From contig NZ_CP096255.1 of assembly GCF_011516635.5 (NCBI RefSeq), positions 6,446,501 to 6,510,500 on the forward strand: DNA of 64,000 nucleotides. The letters are read 5' to 3'. This DNA is from Bradyrhizobium barranii subsp. apii. GTDB taxonomy: Bacteria > Pseudomonadota > Alphaproteobacteria > Rhizobiales > Xanthobacteraceae. Position numbers and translations under genes: made by a program. Below the pieces are notes generated by a model that had not been told where the DNA came from, did not search any database, and worked only from the letters and a program-made list of their open reading frames with translations. Positions 39,526 to 56,653 of the stretch are shown here, one piece after another (within the stretch, counting starts at the first letter, position 1; every line of letters begins with the position of its first letter).

Positions 39526-40779
39526 ATGCGGTACACCGACATTGCCATTATCGGCGGGGGATTATCCGGCTCGACCGCCGCCGCAATGCTCGGCCGCGCC
39601 GGCATTTCGACGGTGCTGATCGACCCGCATGAGAGCTATCCGGCGGACTTTCGAGTCGAAAAACTCAGTGGTCACGTCCAGGTCGAGCGATTCCTGAAGA
39701 CCGGAATCGGAGAATCGGTGCTGCGCCGCGCGACTTTTGCCGGCGAAAACTGGATCGCCCGATTCGGCCGGTTGCTCGACAAGGCGCCGAGTCGGCAGTT
39801 CAACATCCTCTACGATTCGCTCGTCAACGCCGTCCGCGACGAGATCCCTGCCGGCGTCGAGCGCATCTGCGCCAAGGCGGTCTCGCTCGAGACGAGCCCG
39901 GAGCGGCAAAAGATCACGCTCGCCAATGAGGAGACGATCTCGGCCCGGCTGGTCGTGCTCGCCAACGGTCTGAACGTCGGCCTGCGCCACCAGCTCGGCA
40001 TCGCGCGAAAAGTCATCAGCGCCTGCCATTCGATCTCGATCGGGTTCGACGTGGTGCCGGCGGGGCGGAATTCGTTCGACTTCCCGGCACTGACCTATTT
40101 CTCGGAACGGCCGAGCGACCGAATCCCCTACATCACGCTGTTTCCGACCGGTCCGCGGATGCGCGCCAATCTGTTCGTCTATCGCGGCGTCGACGACCCA
40201 TGGCTGCGCGAGCTGCGCCGCGCGCCAGCCGAGACGCTGAACGCCGCCCTGCCCCGGCTCAAGCGCATCACCGGCGCCTTCGACATCGCCGGCGAGATCA
40301 AGATCCGTCCGATCGACCTCTATGTGAACGACGCAAGCGGCCAGCCCGGCCTCGTGCTGGTGGGCGATGCGTTCTCGACCTCCTGCCCCGCCGCCGGCAC
40401 CGGCTGTGACAAGGTCTTCACCGACGTCGAGCGGCTCTGCAACGTCCATATCCCGGATTGGCTCGCCTCCGACGGGATGGATACGGACAAGATCGCCACC
40501 TTCTACGCCGATCCGGTCAAGCGGGCCTGCGACGAATGGTCGGCGGCGAAGGCGTTCGAGTTCCGCTCCGTCTCGACCGCGACGAGTCCCTACTGGACCG
40601 CGCAGCGCTGGGCGCGCTTCATCGCTTGGTCAGTTCAAGGCTTGCTGCGGCCGCTCGGAGGAGCAATTCATCTGGAGCCGAACTTCCTCGGTCACGCCTC
40701 CTCGTCGTCCTCGTCCTCATCATCCTCGTCAAGGTCGTCGTCATCCTCGTCGTCATCGTCGCTGTCGTCATCGGCCTGA
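39526..40779 (+). CDS. FAD-dependent oxidoreductase/monooxygenase-like protein, function unknown
   Basis: 417 residues. Rossmann motif IIGGGLSGSTAAAMLGRAG (about 7-25) binds FAD; a second FAD contact is LVLVGDAFSTSCPAAGTG (about 275-292). The overall layout is that of group A flavin monooxygenases or geranylgeranyl-reductase-like enzymes; no substrate can be assigned. The last 28 residues are almost all Ser because the gene runs 88 bp into the antisense strand of the ABC transporter gene's acidic C-terminus. Isolated upstream; convergent with the ABC gene. The ribosome site before ATG is weak. Confidence 0.85.
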   Translation: MRYTDIAIIGGGLSGSTAAAMLGRAGISTVLIDPHESYPADFRVEKLSGHVQVERFLKTGIGESVLRRATFAGENWIARFGRLLDKAPSRQFNILYDSLVNAVRDEIPAGVERICAKAVSLETSPERQKITLANEETISARLVVLANGLNVGLRHQLGIARKVISACHSISIGFDVVPAGRNSFDFPALTYFSERPSDRIPYITLFPTGPRMRANLFVYRGVDDPWLRELRRAPAETLNAALPRLKRITGAFDIAGEIKIRPIDLYVNDASGQPGLVLVGDAFSTSCPAAGTGCDKVFTDVERLCNVHIPDWLASDGMDTDKIATFYADPVKRACDEWSAAKAFEFRSVSTATSPYWTAQRWARFIAWSVQGLLRPLGGAIHLEPNFLGHASSSSSSSSSSSRSSSSSSSSSLSSSA

Positions 40780-42725
40780 GCCACAGCGCCATGCGGCTGG
40801 TGGATCTGGTCGTTCCACAGCTTGCGATAGGTGCCGTTCCTGGCGAGCAGCTCGGCATGCGAGCCGCGCTCGATCGCCCTGCCCCCTGAGATCACGATGA
40901 TCTCGTCCATCTCGACCACGGAGGTCAGGCGATGGGTCGACCAGATCATGGTGCGCCCCTTCGCGACCTTCAGCAGCGTACGGTTGATCGCGGCCTCGGT
41001 GGTCTGGTCGAGCGCCGAGGTGGCTTCGTCCAGCAGCAGCACGGAAGGGTTACGGATGACCGCGCGCGCAATCGCGATGCGCTGGCGCTGGCCGCCCGAC
41101 AGCGTATCGCCGCGCTCGCCGACCGGCGTGTCGTAGCGCTGCGGCAGGCTCATGATGTAGCGGTGGATCTCGGCCTTCTTGGCGGCGTTCTCCACCTCCT
41201 CGTCGGTCGCGCCTTCCTTGCCGAGCCGGATGTTCTCGCGAATCGACATGTTGAACAGCATGTTCTCCTGGAACACCACCGCCATGCTCCGGCGCAGCGA
41301 ATCCAGCGTCACCTTGCGGACGTCGACGCCGTCGATGGCGACGCGCCCCTCGTTGGGCACGTACAGCCGCAGGATCAGATTGAGCAGCGTGCTCTTGCCG
41401 GAGCCCGAGGGGCCGACGATGGCGATGCGCTTGCCGGCGTTGAGCTTGAGGCTGAGATTGTCCAGCACCGGCGTCTGGCTGCCTTCGTACTGGAACGTCA
41501 CGTGGTCGAAGGTGATGTCGTTGGTGATGCGCGGCAGATCGGGCGCGCCCGGACGATCGGCGCCGCGCGTCGGCTCGTCCAGCAGCTCCTGCATGTGGCG
41601 GATCGCGGCGGCCGAGGAGATCGACACCGGGATGAAGTGCATCACGTGGGCGATGTTGTAGGAGACCTCCCAGAACGCGCTCTCGAAGGTGACGAAGGTG
41701 CCGATGGTGATCTGGCCCTTGGTCGCCAGATAGGCGCCGATCGCGAGCACGACGAGGTGCAGCAGCAGCACCGAAATGGTGACCGTCCGCTCCACCATGG
41801 TCGACAGGAACGCAGCGGAAGCGATCTTGCGGCGGGTCTCGTCGTTGCGGAAGCTGAAGAAGCCGAACATCTTGCGTTGCAGGCTGAACGCCTTGATCAC
41901 GGCCTGCGCGGCCACGCTCTCCTGCACCATGCCGAGCAGCGCGCTCTCGTTCTGCTTCTGCTCGTAATTGGCCTGCACCGCCTTCGGGGTGAGGATGCGC
42001 GGCCCGATCAGCGTGATCGGGAACACCAGCAGCGCGACCGCGGCGAGCTGCCAGTTCAGGAACAACATCAGGATGATGCCGGCGATCAATTCCAGGAACG
42101 GCAGCGCCGCACTGTTGGCGAAGGTCTTGACCGAGCCCTCGAAGGCCGAAAGGTCGACGGAAAAGCGCGACAGGATCTCGCCGCGCTTGGTGCGGCCGAA
42201 ATAGGCCGCCGGCAGGTCCTGGACGTGCTCGAACACGCGCTTGCGGACGTCGGAGATGATGCAGGCAGCCAGCCTGGCGTCCCAGCGCTCGTACCAGACC
42301 GCCACGATCGAGGTGAAGATGCCGGCGACCGCGAGCACGCCGAGGATCCTGTAGAGCGCCTGGAAATCCTCCTCACCGAGCGCGTCGTCGATCAGGTACT
42401 TCAGGCTGAGCGGCATGATGACGTTGAACAGCGTCTCGACGCAGACGCCGAACGCCACGAATGACAGCATCCGCTTGTAGTTGGACAGGAACGGCTTGAC
42501 GAAACCCAGGATGGTCGCGAGCGCGCCTGCGGCCTCGCGCGCGGTAAAGACGACGAGCTCCTCGTCCTCATCGTCGTCGTCGAGCTCCAGCTCGTCATCT
42601 TCTTCGTCTTCGTCGTCCTCGTCGTCTTCGAGGTCCGCCTTGACGGGGACAAGCTTGTCGTCGAGCTCGGCCGCCTCTTCCGTGGCGAGTTTCTGTTTGT
42701 CGGGCGGGAGGGGCTTGGACGCCAT
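40692..42725 (-). CDS. ABC transporter, fused permease and ATPase (type IV exporter-like), with acidic termini
   Basis: 677 residues. After an acidic region (about residues 32-59) come six predicted membrane helices (about 75-370). The ATPase domain has Walker A VGPSGSGKSTLL, Q-loop VFQENML, signature LSGGQRQRIAIARA and Walker B VLLLDEATSALD. The C-terminus is a run of some 25 Asp/Glu. Such half-transporters work as homodimers and export lipids, peptides or small molecules. Gene neighbours are a flavoprotein on each side, so the cargo could be their product; that is inference. The acid tracts are encoded by GAC/GAT/GAG triplet repeats. Confidence 0.92.
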   Translation of the reverse strand: MASKPLPPDKQKLATEEAAELDDKLVPVKADLEDDEDDEDEEDDELELDDDDEDEELVVFTAREAAGALATILGFVKPFLSNYKRMLSFVAFGVCVETLFNVIMPLSLKYLIDDALGEEDFQALYRILGVLAVAGIFTSIVAVWYERWDARLAACIISDVRKRVFEHVQDLPAAYFGRTKRGEILSRFSVDLSAFEGSVKTFANSAALPFLELIAGIILMLFLNWQLAAVALLVFPITLIGPRILTPKAVQANYEQKQNESALLGMVQESVAAQAVIKAFSLQRKMFGFFSFRNDETRRKIASAAFLSTMVERTVTISVLLLHLVVLAIGAYLATKGQITIGTFVTFESAFWEVSYNIAHVMHFIPVSISSAAAIRHMQELLDEPTRGADRPGAPDLPRITNDITFDHVTFQYEGSQTPVLDNLSLKLNAGKRIAIVGPSGSGKSTLLNLILRLYVPNEGRVAIDGVDVRKVTLDSLRRSMAVVFQENMLFNMSIRENIRLGKEGATDEEVENAAKKAEIHRYIMSLPQRYDTPVGERGDTLSGGQRQRIAIARAVIRNPSVLLLDEATSALDQTTEAAINRTLLKVAKGRTMIWSTHRLTSVVEMDEIIVISGGRAIERGSHAELLARNGTYRKLWNDQIHQPHGAVAQADDDSDDDDEDDDDLDEDDEDEDDEEA

Positions 42726-42857
42726 GAAACCAACCGATGCTGACGGCCGGCATGACCGCGGAGAAAGCAGGAAATAGCGGCAACCGCTATCGCACCGATT
42801 CTATGCGATCATGACGAATTCGGCAAAGCAATTGGCTAGGCCGGTCCGATCCTGTCT

Positions 42858-44921
42858 CTAGTCGTCGTCCTCGTCCTCGACCTTGTCGAAGAAGGAATAA
42901 CGCAGGCTGTCGGCGTCGGCGTACCACTGGCCCGGGCCCTTGTTGGCGGCAAGCGTCGCCTCCCAGAGCGCATCGGTGCAGTCCTTGCGATGCATCGACA
43001 GGTCGAAGCCGTTGCCGAAGAACAGCTCGGACCATTCCCACCAGGTGCCGAGCTTCTTGACGCCGCGCAGCAGGTCGTAGCGGTCGATCACCACCGAAGC
43101 CATGTCCGAGGTGATCGAGCCGAACACGAGGCCGGTCTTGACCACGCGGTTCAGTTCGCGGATCGCGCGGACCACCTGCTTCGGGGAAACATGGCAGAGG
43201 CTGGTCTCGAACACGAAGTCGAAGGCGCCGTCCTTGAACGGCATGTCGGTGATCGAGCCGAGCTTGTTGTATTTCTTCAGCGCCTTCGGCGTCCTGGCGT
43301 GGATGGCGCGGTTGTTCTCGATGCCGAAGGCGTCGATGCCGCGGTCGCGCAGCGCGCCCACCAGTTCGCCGCTGGCCGAGCCCGCGACCAACAGCTTGGC
43401 GCCCCTGGCCTTGCCCCAGACGATGCCGATCAGCTTGGTGAGATAATCGGGATCGGTGAAGTGGTGCCAGGCGTCGCTGTAGGGACCGAGGCCGCGATAG
43501 TTCTCGAAATAGTCGCGGTCGATCTTGTCCGAGACCGGCTCGCCCTCCTCCTGTGCGCGCTCGCGGCGCAGGCGCATCATCTCGGTCAGGATGATGTCGG
43601 TCGCCGCGTCCGAGGAGTCGAGCAGACCGTTCAGCGTGGAGTCGAACAGATAATCGCCGACCACCACGATGCCGGGATGCTCCTTCGGCTCCGGCCGGTG
43701 ATTGGTCATGACGTCGCGCACGGGCAGACCGCCGGGGATGGCGTTCACCGACGACAGCCAGCGGTGGATCTTGCCTTCCACGAAATGCGAACGCGCATCG
43801 CCGAGCGAGGCGGGCAGCGATTTCAGTGCGGCGTCGATCAGCTCCTGATCCGACAGATTGGCGAAGGCCAGCGCGTCGGAGCCGGGAATCAGCCAGTTCA
43901 GCACGCCGTGCTTGCCGATGTCATGACGCGCGCCCTCGTTGTAGACGCAGCAGCCGCCGAAGGCTTCCGACATGAACCAGGCGCCGGAAATCTTCTCGCC
44001 CCAGAACGGCGCGTCGAACAGGATCGAGACGCGCAGATAGTGCGCGGGCCGATCGAAATAAGAGACGTGCTTGACCATCGACTTGCGGAGCTGCTCGCCT
44101 TCCCAGCCCATGGTCGCGAGCCACGAATGCGGCAGGCAGACCAGCACGAGGTCGAAGTCGCGCGTCTCCGGCCCCTTGCCGTTCATCATCTTCAGCTGGT
44201 AGCGGCCGGTCGGCGCCTTGCCGACGGTGAGCACGCGGTGATTGAGTTGGATGTCGGCGTTGACCTCCGACTGCAGGCACTCGATCAGCTGCTCGTTGCC
44301 GTTCTGTATGGAATAGAGGCCGATATAGCCGTCGACATCCATCAGGTAGTTCTTGAGCGCGTTGAGCCCGTTGGTGTTGTGGCTTTCGGTCGCGATGTCG
44401 GAGCGCGCCATCACCTTGAAGAAACGCTTTGCGGTTTCGTCCTCGACCTCCTCGTCGAGCACCTGCTCGGCGGTCTTGTAGGCCCAGGGATTCTCGTTGT
44501 CGTGCGCGCCGACGCCCTCGTAATATTCGATCGGCGTCATCGCCTCGGCGCAGCGGTTCCGGAACGCCTCGATCGCAGCCGCAGTCTTGGCGCCGTATTT
44601 GCGGCGCATGCCCGCGACGTCGTTGAGGAGCTCGCCGCCGAACTGCACCTGCTCGGCGTCCATCGGAATGGTCTGAAGTCCGAAATGCTGGATCAGCTCG
44701 CGCAGCGGATCGGGACCCGTCATCGAGTAGTCGTAGATCTCGGCAACGCCGGCCTCGTACATCGCCGGCGCGGAATCGAATTTGCGCGTGACGATCTTGC
44801 CGCCGAGCCGGTCGGAGGCCTCGTAGATGGTGATGCGGCAGAGGTCGCCGAGCTTACGTTTCAAGTACCAGGCGCTCATCAGCCCGCCGGGGCCGCCGCC
44901 TACGATTGCGAGATCAAGCAT
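42858..44921 (-). CDS. FAD-dependent amine-oxidase-like protein fused to a SAM-dependent methyltransferase
   Basis: 687 residues. The N-terminal half has VGGGPGGLMSAWYLKRKLGD, then YEASDRLGGKI, the FAD and motif-II signature of the amine-oxidase/phytoene-desaturase group, and VVVGDYLFDSTLNG at its end (about 415). From about 500 a class I methyltransferase follows: LLVAGSASGELVGALRDRG (SAM site), FDFVFETSLCHVSP. The protein ends in VEDEDDD. The two activities in one chain suggest sequential oxidation and methylation of one substrate. Same strand as the ABC gene, 132 bp upstream of it, so co-transcription is likely. Confidence 0.88.
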   Translation of the reverse strand: MLDLAIVGGGPGGLMSAWYLKRKLGDLCRITIYEASDRLGGKIVTRKFDSAPAMYEAGVAEIYDYSMTGPDPLRELIQHFGLQTIPMDAEQVQFGGELLNDVAGMRRKYGAKTAAAIEAFRNRCAEAMTPIEYYEGVGAHDNENPWAYKTAEQVLDEEVEDETAKRFFKVMARSDIATESHNTNGLNALKNYLMDVDGYIGLYSIQNGNEQLIECLQSEVNADIQLNHRVLTVGKAPTGRYQLKMMNGKGPETRDFDLVLVCLPHSWLATMGWEGEQLRKSMVKHVSYFDRPAHYLRVSILFDAPFWGEKISGAWFMSEAFGGCCVYNEGARHDIGKHGVLNWLIPGSDALAFANLSDQELIDAALKSLPASLGDARSHFVEGKIHRWLSSVNAIPGGLPVRDVMTNHRPEPKEHPGIVVVGDYLFDSTLNGLLDSSDAATDIILTEMMRLRRERAQEEGEPVSDKIDRDYFENYRGLGPYSDAWHHFTDPDYLTKLIGIVWGKARGAKLLVAGSASGELVGALRDRGIDAFGIENNRAIHARTPKALKKYNKLGSITDMPFKDGAFDFVFETSLCHVSPKQVVRAIRELNRVVKTGLVFGSITSDMASVVIDRYDLLRGVKKLGTWWEWSELFFGNGFDLSMHRKDCTDALWEATLAANKGPGQWYADADSLRYSFFDKVEDEDDD

Positions 44922-45055
44922 ATGAGTTCCGTGGTCTCCGGCCCTGCCCCCGTCACGGGACCACCGGTCTAACTTCCCTTAGCAGAAGCGCTTTTGCGCC
45001 TGAAGGAAAGATGAACAAAGGTTGATCCTGCACCGCAACAGGCAAACAAAGCAGC

Positions 45056-45084
45056 AAAAAGGCCGGCTTGCGCCGGCCTTTTCA
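45056..45084. terminator. Terminator after rpoC (bidirectional in form)
   Basis: Stem AAGGCCGGC (45059-45067) with GCCGGCCTT (45072-45080), loop TTGC, with A run before and T run after. It lies 30 bp past the rpoC stop and should end the rpoBC message before the flavoprotein-methyltransferase gene. Confidence 0.85.
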
Positions 45085-45113
45085 TTGTCCTCGGTATTCC
45101 TACGGATGAACGA

Positions 45114-49310
<4,197 letters not shown>

Positions 49311-49439
49311 CGTCTTCTCCTCGCGTGCCGGTCGCCTACGGCCGCAAATTCGAAAATCACTCAATCGGGGCGCCCTGCCCTCAAGGCCTCGGGAGGGGCG
49401 CCGATGCCCGGCCGTGAAGGCCGGGCATGAAAGGTCGTA

Positions 49440-53558
<4,119 letters not shown>

Positions 53559-54041
53559 CGTGGCCTCTCATTTCGTCGCCCGCTCCGGGCGCGCCGTCCA
53601 GGACGCGGTTGCCACCGCTCCCCGGGTTGAATTTTTCGAACCCGCTTTGGGGACCAAAAATCCAGTTTCAGGCCGTCATGTCCTGAATCTGTTCTTCAGA
53701 CCTTCAAAACGCAAAACAACGCGCGGGGCGCATAGGCACGCCCGCCCGTCACAACGATTGTCTTCACGGACTGCAAAAGCCCGAAATAGCCTGCTCTCCC
53801 AACGGCTTACAGGGAATCCGGCATCCCTGCCCACCGCGCTTTCGTGCTGTCGAACCGATATGGGGCGACAATAGTCGAGATTCGAGGGGTCAACCTTCAA
53901 ATCCCAACACTTTTTCGTGTTCGGCCTACGTCGGAGCGTTCCGTCGCACGCCTTTTGCATCTGGCCCGCCCCTTTTGGGGATGGACCAGGATCCCGGGCC
54001 TCGCATGATGCGCGCCCCGGGATCCGGCCAGTAAGCGTTGC
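53559..54041. other. rplL-rpoB intergenic region
   Basis: 483 bp with no gene I can support. It has a strong inverted repeat at 53989-54025 near the rplL end. A TTGACC on the minus strand (53888-53893) has no well-spaced -10 (TATTGT only 14 bp on), so an internal rpoB promoter is possible but weakly supported. Confidence 0.5.
53989..54025 (-). promoter_or_regulatory. Hairpin in the rplL-rpoB spacer, candidate attenuator or processing site
   Basis: Perfect 10-bp arms GGATCCCGGG (53989-53998) and CCCGGGATCC (54016-54025), 16 bp past the rplL stop. No T tract follows, so not a simple terminator. In E. coli the same spacer has an attenuator and an RNase III site; this is an analogy only. Confidence 0.45.
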
Positions 54042-54419
54042 TTACTTGAGCTCGACCTTCGCGCCAGCCTTCTCGAGCTGGACCTTGATCTTCTCGGCTT
54101 CGTCCTTGTTCACGCCTTCCTTGACCGGCTTCGGCGCGCCCTCGACGAGGTCCTTTGCTTCCTTCAGGCCCAGGCCGGTGATGGCGCGGACTTCCTTGAT
54201 GACCTCGATCTTCTTGTCGCCGGCGGCGGCAAGAACGACCGTGAACTCGGTCTTCTCTTCAGCCGGAGCGGCGGCAGCGCCACCACCAGCCGGGCCGGCC
54301 ACGGCGACAGCCGCGGCAGCCGAAACGCCCCACTTCTCTTCGAGGAGCTTCGCGAGTTCGGCAGCTTCGAGCACGGTGAGGCTCGAGAGGTCGTCAACGA
54401 TCTTCTGCAAGTCAGCCAT
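54042..54419 (-). CDS. rplL: 50S ribosomal protein L7/L12
   Basis: 125 residues: N-terminal dimer domain (LQKIVDDLSSLTVLEAAELA), Ala/Gly hinge, and C-terminal factor-binding domain (EVRAITGLGLKEAKDLVEG). The ribosomal stalk, in several copies. Confidence 0.99.
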   Translation of the reverse strand: MADLQKIVDDLSSLTVLEAAELAKLLEEKWGVSAAAAVAVAGPAGGGAAAAPAEEKTEFTVVLAAAGDKKIEVIKEVRAITGLGLKEAKDLVEGAPKPVKEGVNKDEAEKIKVQLEKAGAKVELK

Positions 54420-54473
54420 TGTTCAGTTTCCTTGAGTGTAAGTCTGGTTCGGGTTTGAGTTTTGCGAAGGGCG

Positions 54474-54992
54474 TCAGGCCGCTTCGCCCTTTGAGGCATG
54501 AGCCTGGATGACGCGCGCGAGCTTGCCCGCGGGCGCATTGGCGAGCTGAGCGATCTTGGTCGCCGGGGCCACAAGAAGGCCGACGATCTTGGCGCGCAGT
54601 TCATCAAGCGACGGCAGCGAGGCAAGTGCCTTCACGCTGTCGACATTCAGGACGATCTTTCCCATCGAGCCGCCAATGATGACGAACTTTTCGTTCGTCT
54701 TGGCGAATTCGACGGCGACCTTCGGCGCCGCTACCGGATCGTTCGAAGTGGCGATCACGGTCGGTCCCTTCAGCATGGGGCCGATGGCAACGACGTCAGT
54801 GCCTTCAAGAGCAATTTTGGCGAGACGGTTCTTCGAGACCTTCACCGAGGCGCCAGCCTGCTTCATCTGCATACGCAGCTTCTGCATCTGGGCAACGGTC
54901 AGGCCGGAATATTGAGCAACGACCGCGACGCTCGTGGTCTTGAAGACCCCATTGAGCTGTTCGACCGCTTCCTTTTTTGCCGCTCGTTCCAC
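54474..54992 (-). CDS. rplJ: 50S ribosomal protein L10
   Basis: 172 residues if started at GTG 54992 (VERAAKKEAVEQLNG), which has GGAAAGAG 6 bp upstream. The in-frame ATG at 55019 would add nine residues but has no ribosome site. L10 anchors L7/L12 dimers. Normally autoregulates with L12 through its leader; the upstream 0.5 kb may hold that site. Confidence 0.95.
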   Translation of the reverse strand: MERAAKKEAVEQLNGVFKTTSVAVVAQYSGLTVAQMQKLRMQMKQAGASVKVSKNRLAKIALEGTDVVAIGPMLKGPTVIATSNDPVAAPKVAVEFAKTNEKFVIIGGSMGKIVLNVDSVKALASLPSLDELRAKIVGLLVAPATKIAQLANAPAGKLARVIQAHASKGEAA

Positions 54993-55578
54993 AGCAAGCT
55001 CTTTCCGGTTGGCGGTCATCGCGAGAAGCGGGACCGCCGGGTTGCACCCATCGCCCCACCCAAAACCTGAACCTCGGGGCCAAAACCCCTTCGGACACGC
55101 GCCGGGCGAGACGACAATTCAAAGCCTGCCCTCCGGGAGCCCTTAAGGCCCACGGCGTGTCGAGGTCCGAACCAGACCCGTTTCGCAAGCCAGCCGTTAA
55201 AGCTGGATACGAAGTGAAATCCGGTCTTCACCCGTCTATGCAGGCCATGCGATTAAGCCGTTGAGAAATCGAAATTTCCCGCGGGCGCCTGCAGTCTTGG
55301 ACAGGACGAGGTCAGCCGGCGAACCGCCCGACCCCTGCCCGCACTCCACCAACCGACGGGTTTTCCTTCCTTTTCGGGCAAATCCTCACGGACGCCCTGA
55401 AAAGGAATGATCTCCTGTCCTTGTCGGGTTTTCGGAATGCGTGCACGAACGCGCCAGCCGAGGCCGGCACGTCCGGAAGCGGTTCTTTAACCGCTCGGAG
55501 CCCGCTTGCCAAGAGCAAAATTCACACCAGTTCCAATCCGTTGCCGGCCGGGCCTGAGGCGGCCCGACAAGGGCCGAT
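54993..55578 (-). other. rplJ leader and intergenic region
   Basis: About 590 bp between the hydroxyacid dehydrogenase stop and rplJ. A spacer this long fits an own promoter and L10 leader, separate from rplKA. I could not pick a -35/-10 pair with confidence, and saw only short inverted repeats (for example CGGGCC 55549-55554 with GGCCCG 55561-55566 close to the dehydrogenase end). Confidence 0.45.
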
Positions 55579-56532
55579 TCAGGCCGATTTGACCCCGTAT
55601 GGCAGCGGCTTGCCCGCGAAGAAAGCCGTCAGGTTCGCCAGCACGCAGTTCTGCATGGCGACGTGCGATTCGAGGGTGTGGCCGCCGATATGCGGGGCAA
55701 ACACGACATTGGGGAGCGCCGTCAGCGCGTCGGGGGCGTACGGTTCCTTCTCGAAGACGTCGAGGCCGGCGCCGGCGATGGTCCTGTCGGAGAGCGCCGC
55801 CACCAGGGCCTTCTCGTCAATCACAGAGCCGCGGGAGATGTTGACGACGTAGCCGTGCTCCCCGAGTCGCCCGAGGATATCAGCGTTGACGACGTGCTGG
55901 GTCTCGGCCCCTGCCCGGACCGCGATCATCAGCACGCTGCACCAGTCGGCCAGCGCCTCCAGCGTCGGGAAATATTGATAGGGCAGATCGTATTTGGTGC
56001 GGCTGAAATAGCCGACCTCGCTCTCGAAGGCGGCGCAGCGCGCCGCGATCTTGCGGCCGATCTCGCCCATGCCGTAGACGCCGATGCGGCGGCCGGGCAT
56101 GCCGGCCTGCGGCCGCATCATCGGCGACTGCTTTGAGCCGGCCCAATCGCCGCTGCGGACATATTGGTCGGCGACCAGGATCCGCCGCGTCGTCGCCAGC
56201 ATCAGGGTCATCGCAATGTCGGCGACGGAAGCCGCATTGGCACCGGGGCTGTGGCCGACCGCGATGTTGCGCGCGACGGCCGCCTGCAGGTCGACGCCGT
56301 CATAGCCGGTGCCGTAGCAGACGATGGCGCCGAGTTTTGGGAACAGGTCCATCGCCTCTGCCCCGAGCGGCGAGCCGCCGGCGGTGAGCATCGCGCGGAT
56401 GCCGCCGAGCTCATCGGCCGAAAACACCTCGCGCGCCGGCTTGCCGCCGGTGTCGAGCAGTTCGAACCGCTCGGCGAAGCGCGCCATCATCGTCTTCGGG
56501 AAGCGCGAGTAGATCAGGACCTTGTCAGCCAT
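55579..56532 (-). CDS. D-isomer-specific 2-hydroxyacid dehydrogenase
   Basis: 317 residues from MADKVLIYSRFPKTM (56532). NAD(P)-binding GVYGMGEIGRKIA (about 150-162) and the catalytic set Arg (NISRGSVIDE), Glu (GLDVFEKEP) and His (FAPHIGGHT). Family members reduce glyoxylate, hydroxypyruvate or similar; no substrate can be named. Its place between rplA and rplJ, inside a cluster that is contiguous in most bacteria, is unusual. Confidence 0.93.
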   Translation of the reverse strand: MADKVLIYSRFPKTMMARFAERFELLDTGGKPAREVFSADELGGIRAMLTAGGSPLGAEAMDLFPKLGAIVCYGTGYDGVDLQAAVARNIAVGHSPGANAASVADIAMTLMLATTRRILVADQYVRSGDWAGSKQSPMMRPQAGMPGRRIGVYGMGEIGRKIAARCAAFESEVGYFSRTKYDLPYQYFPTLEALADWCSVLMIAVRAGAETQHVVNADILGRLGEHGYVVNISRGSVIDEKALVAALSDRTIAGAGLDVFEKEPYAPDALTALPNVVFAPHIGGHTLESHVAMQNCVLANLTAFFAGKPLPYGVKSA

Positions 56533-56653
56533 TTTTTCTTGTTTCCCGGTTCTTGTTTCCGATGAACGCCGCCGCAAACGACGAGGGGCGGAATCGGTTG
56601 CCCAATTCCGCCCCTCGCCTCGTGCAATTTCCAAACCTCAGCCGAGGCAAGCC

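Noticed and set aside
40703..40779. Serine run as a sequencing error
   Set aside because: The opposite strand reads an acidic tail typical of the exporter's other end, and both frames stay open, so the tract looks genuine.
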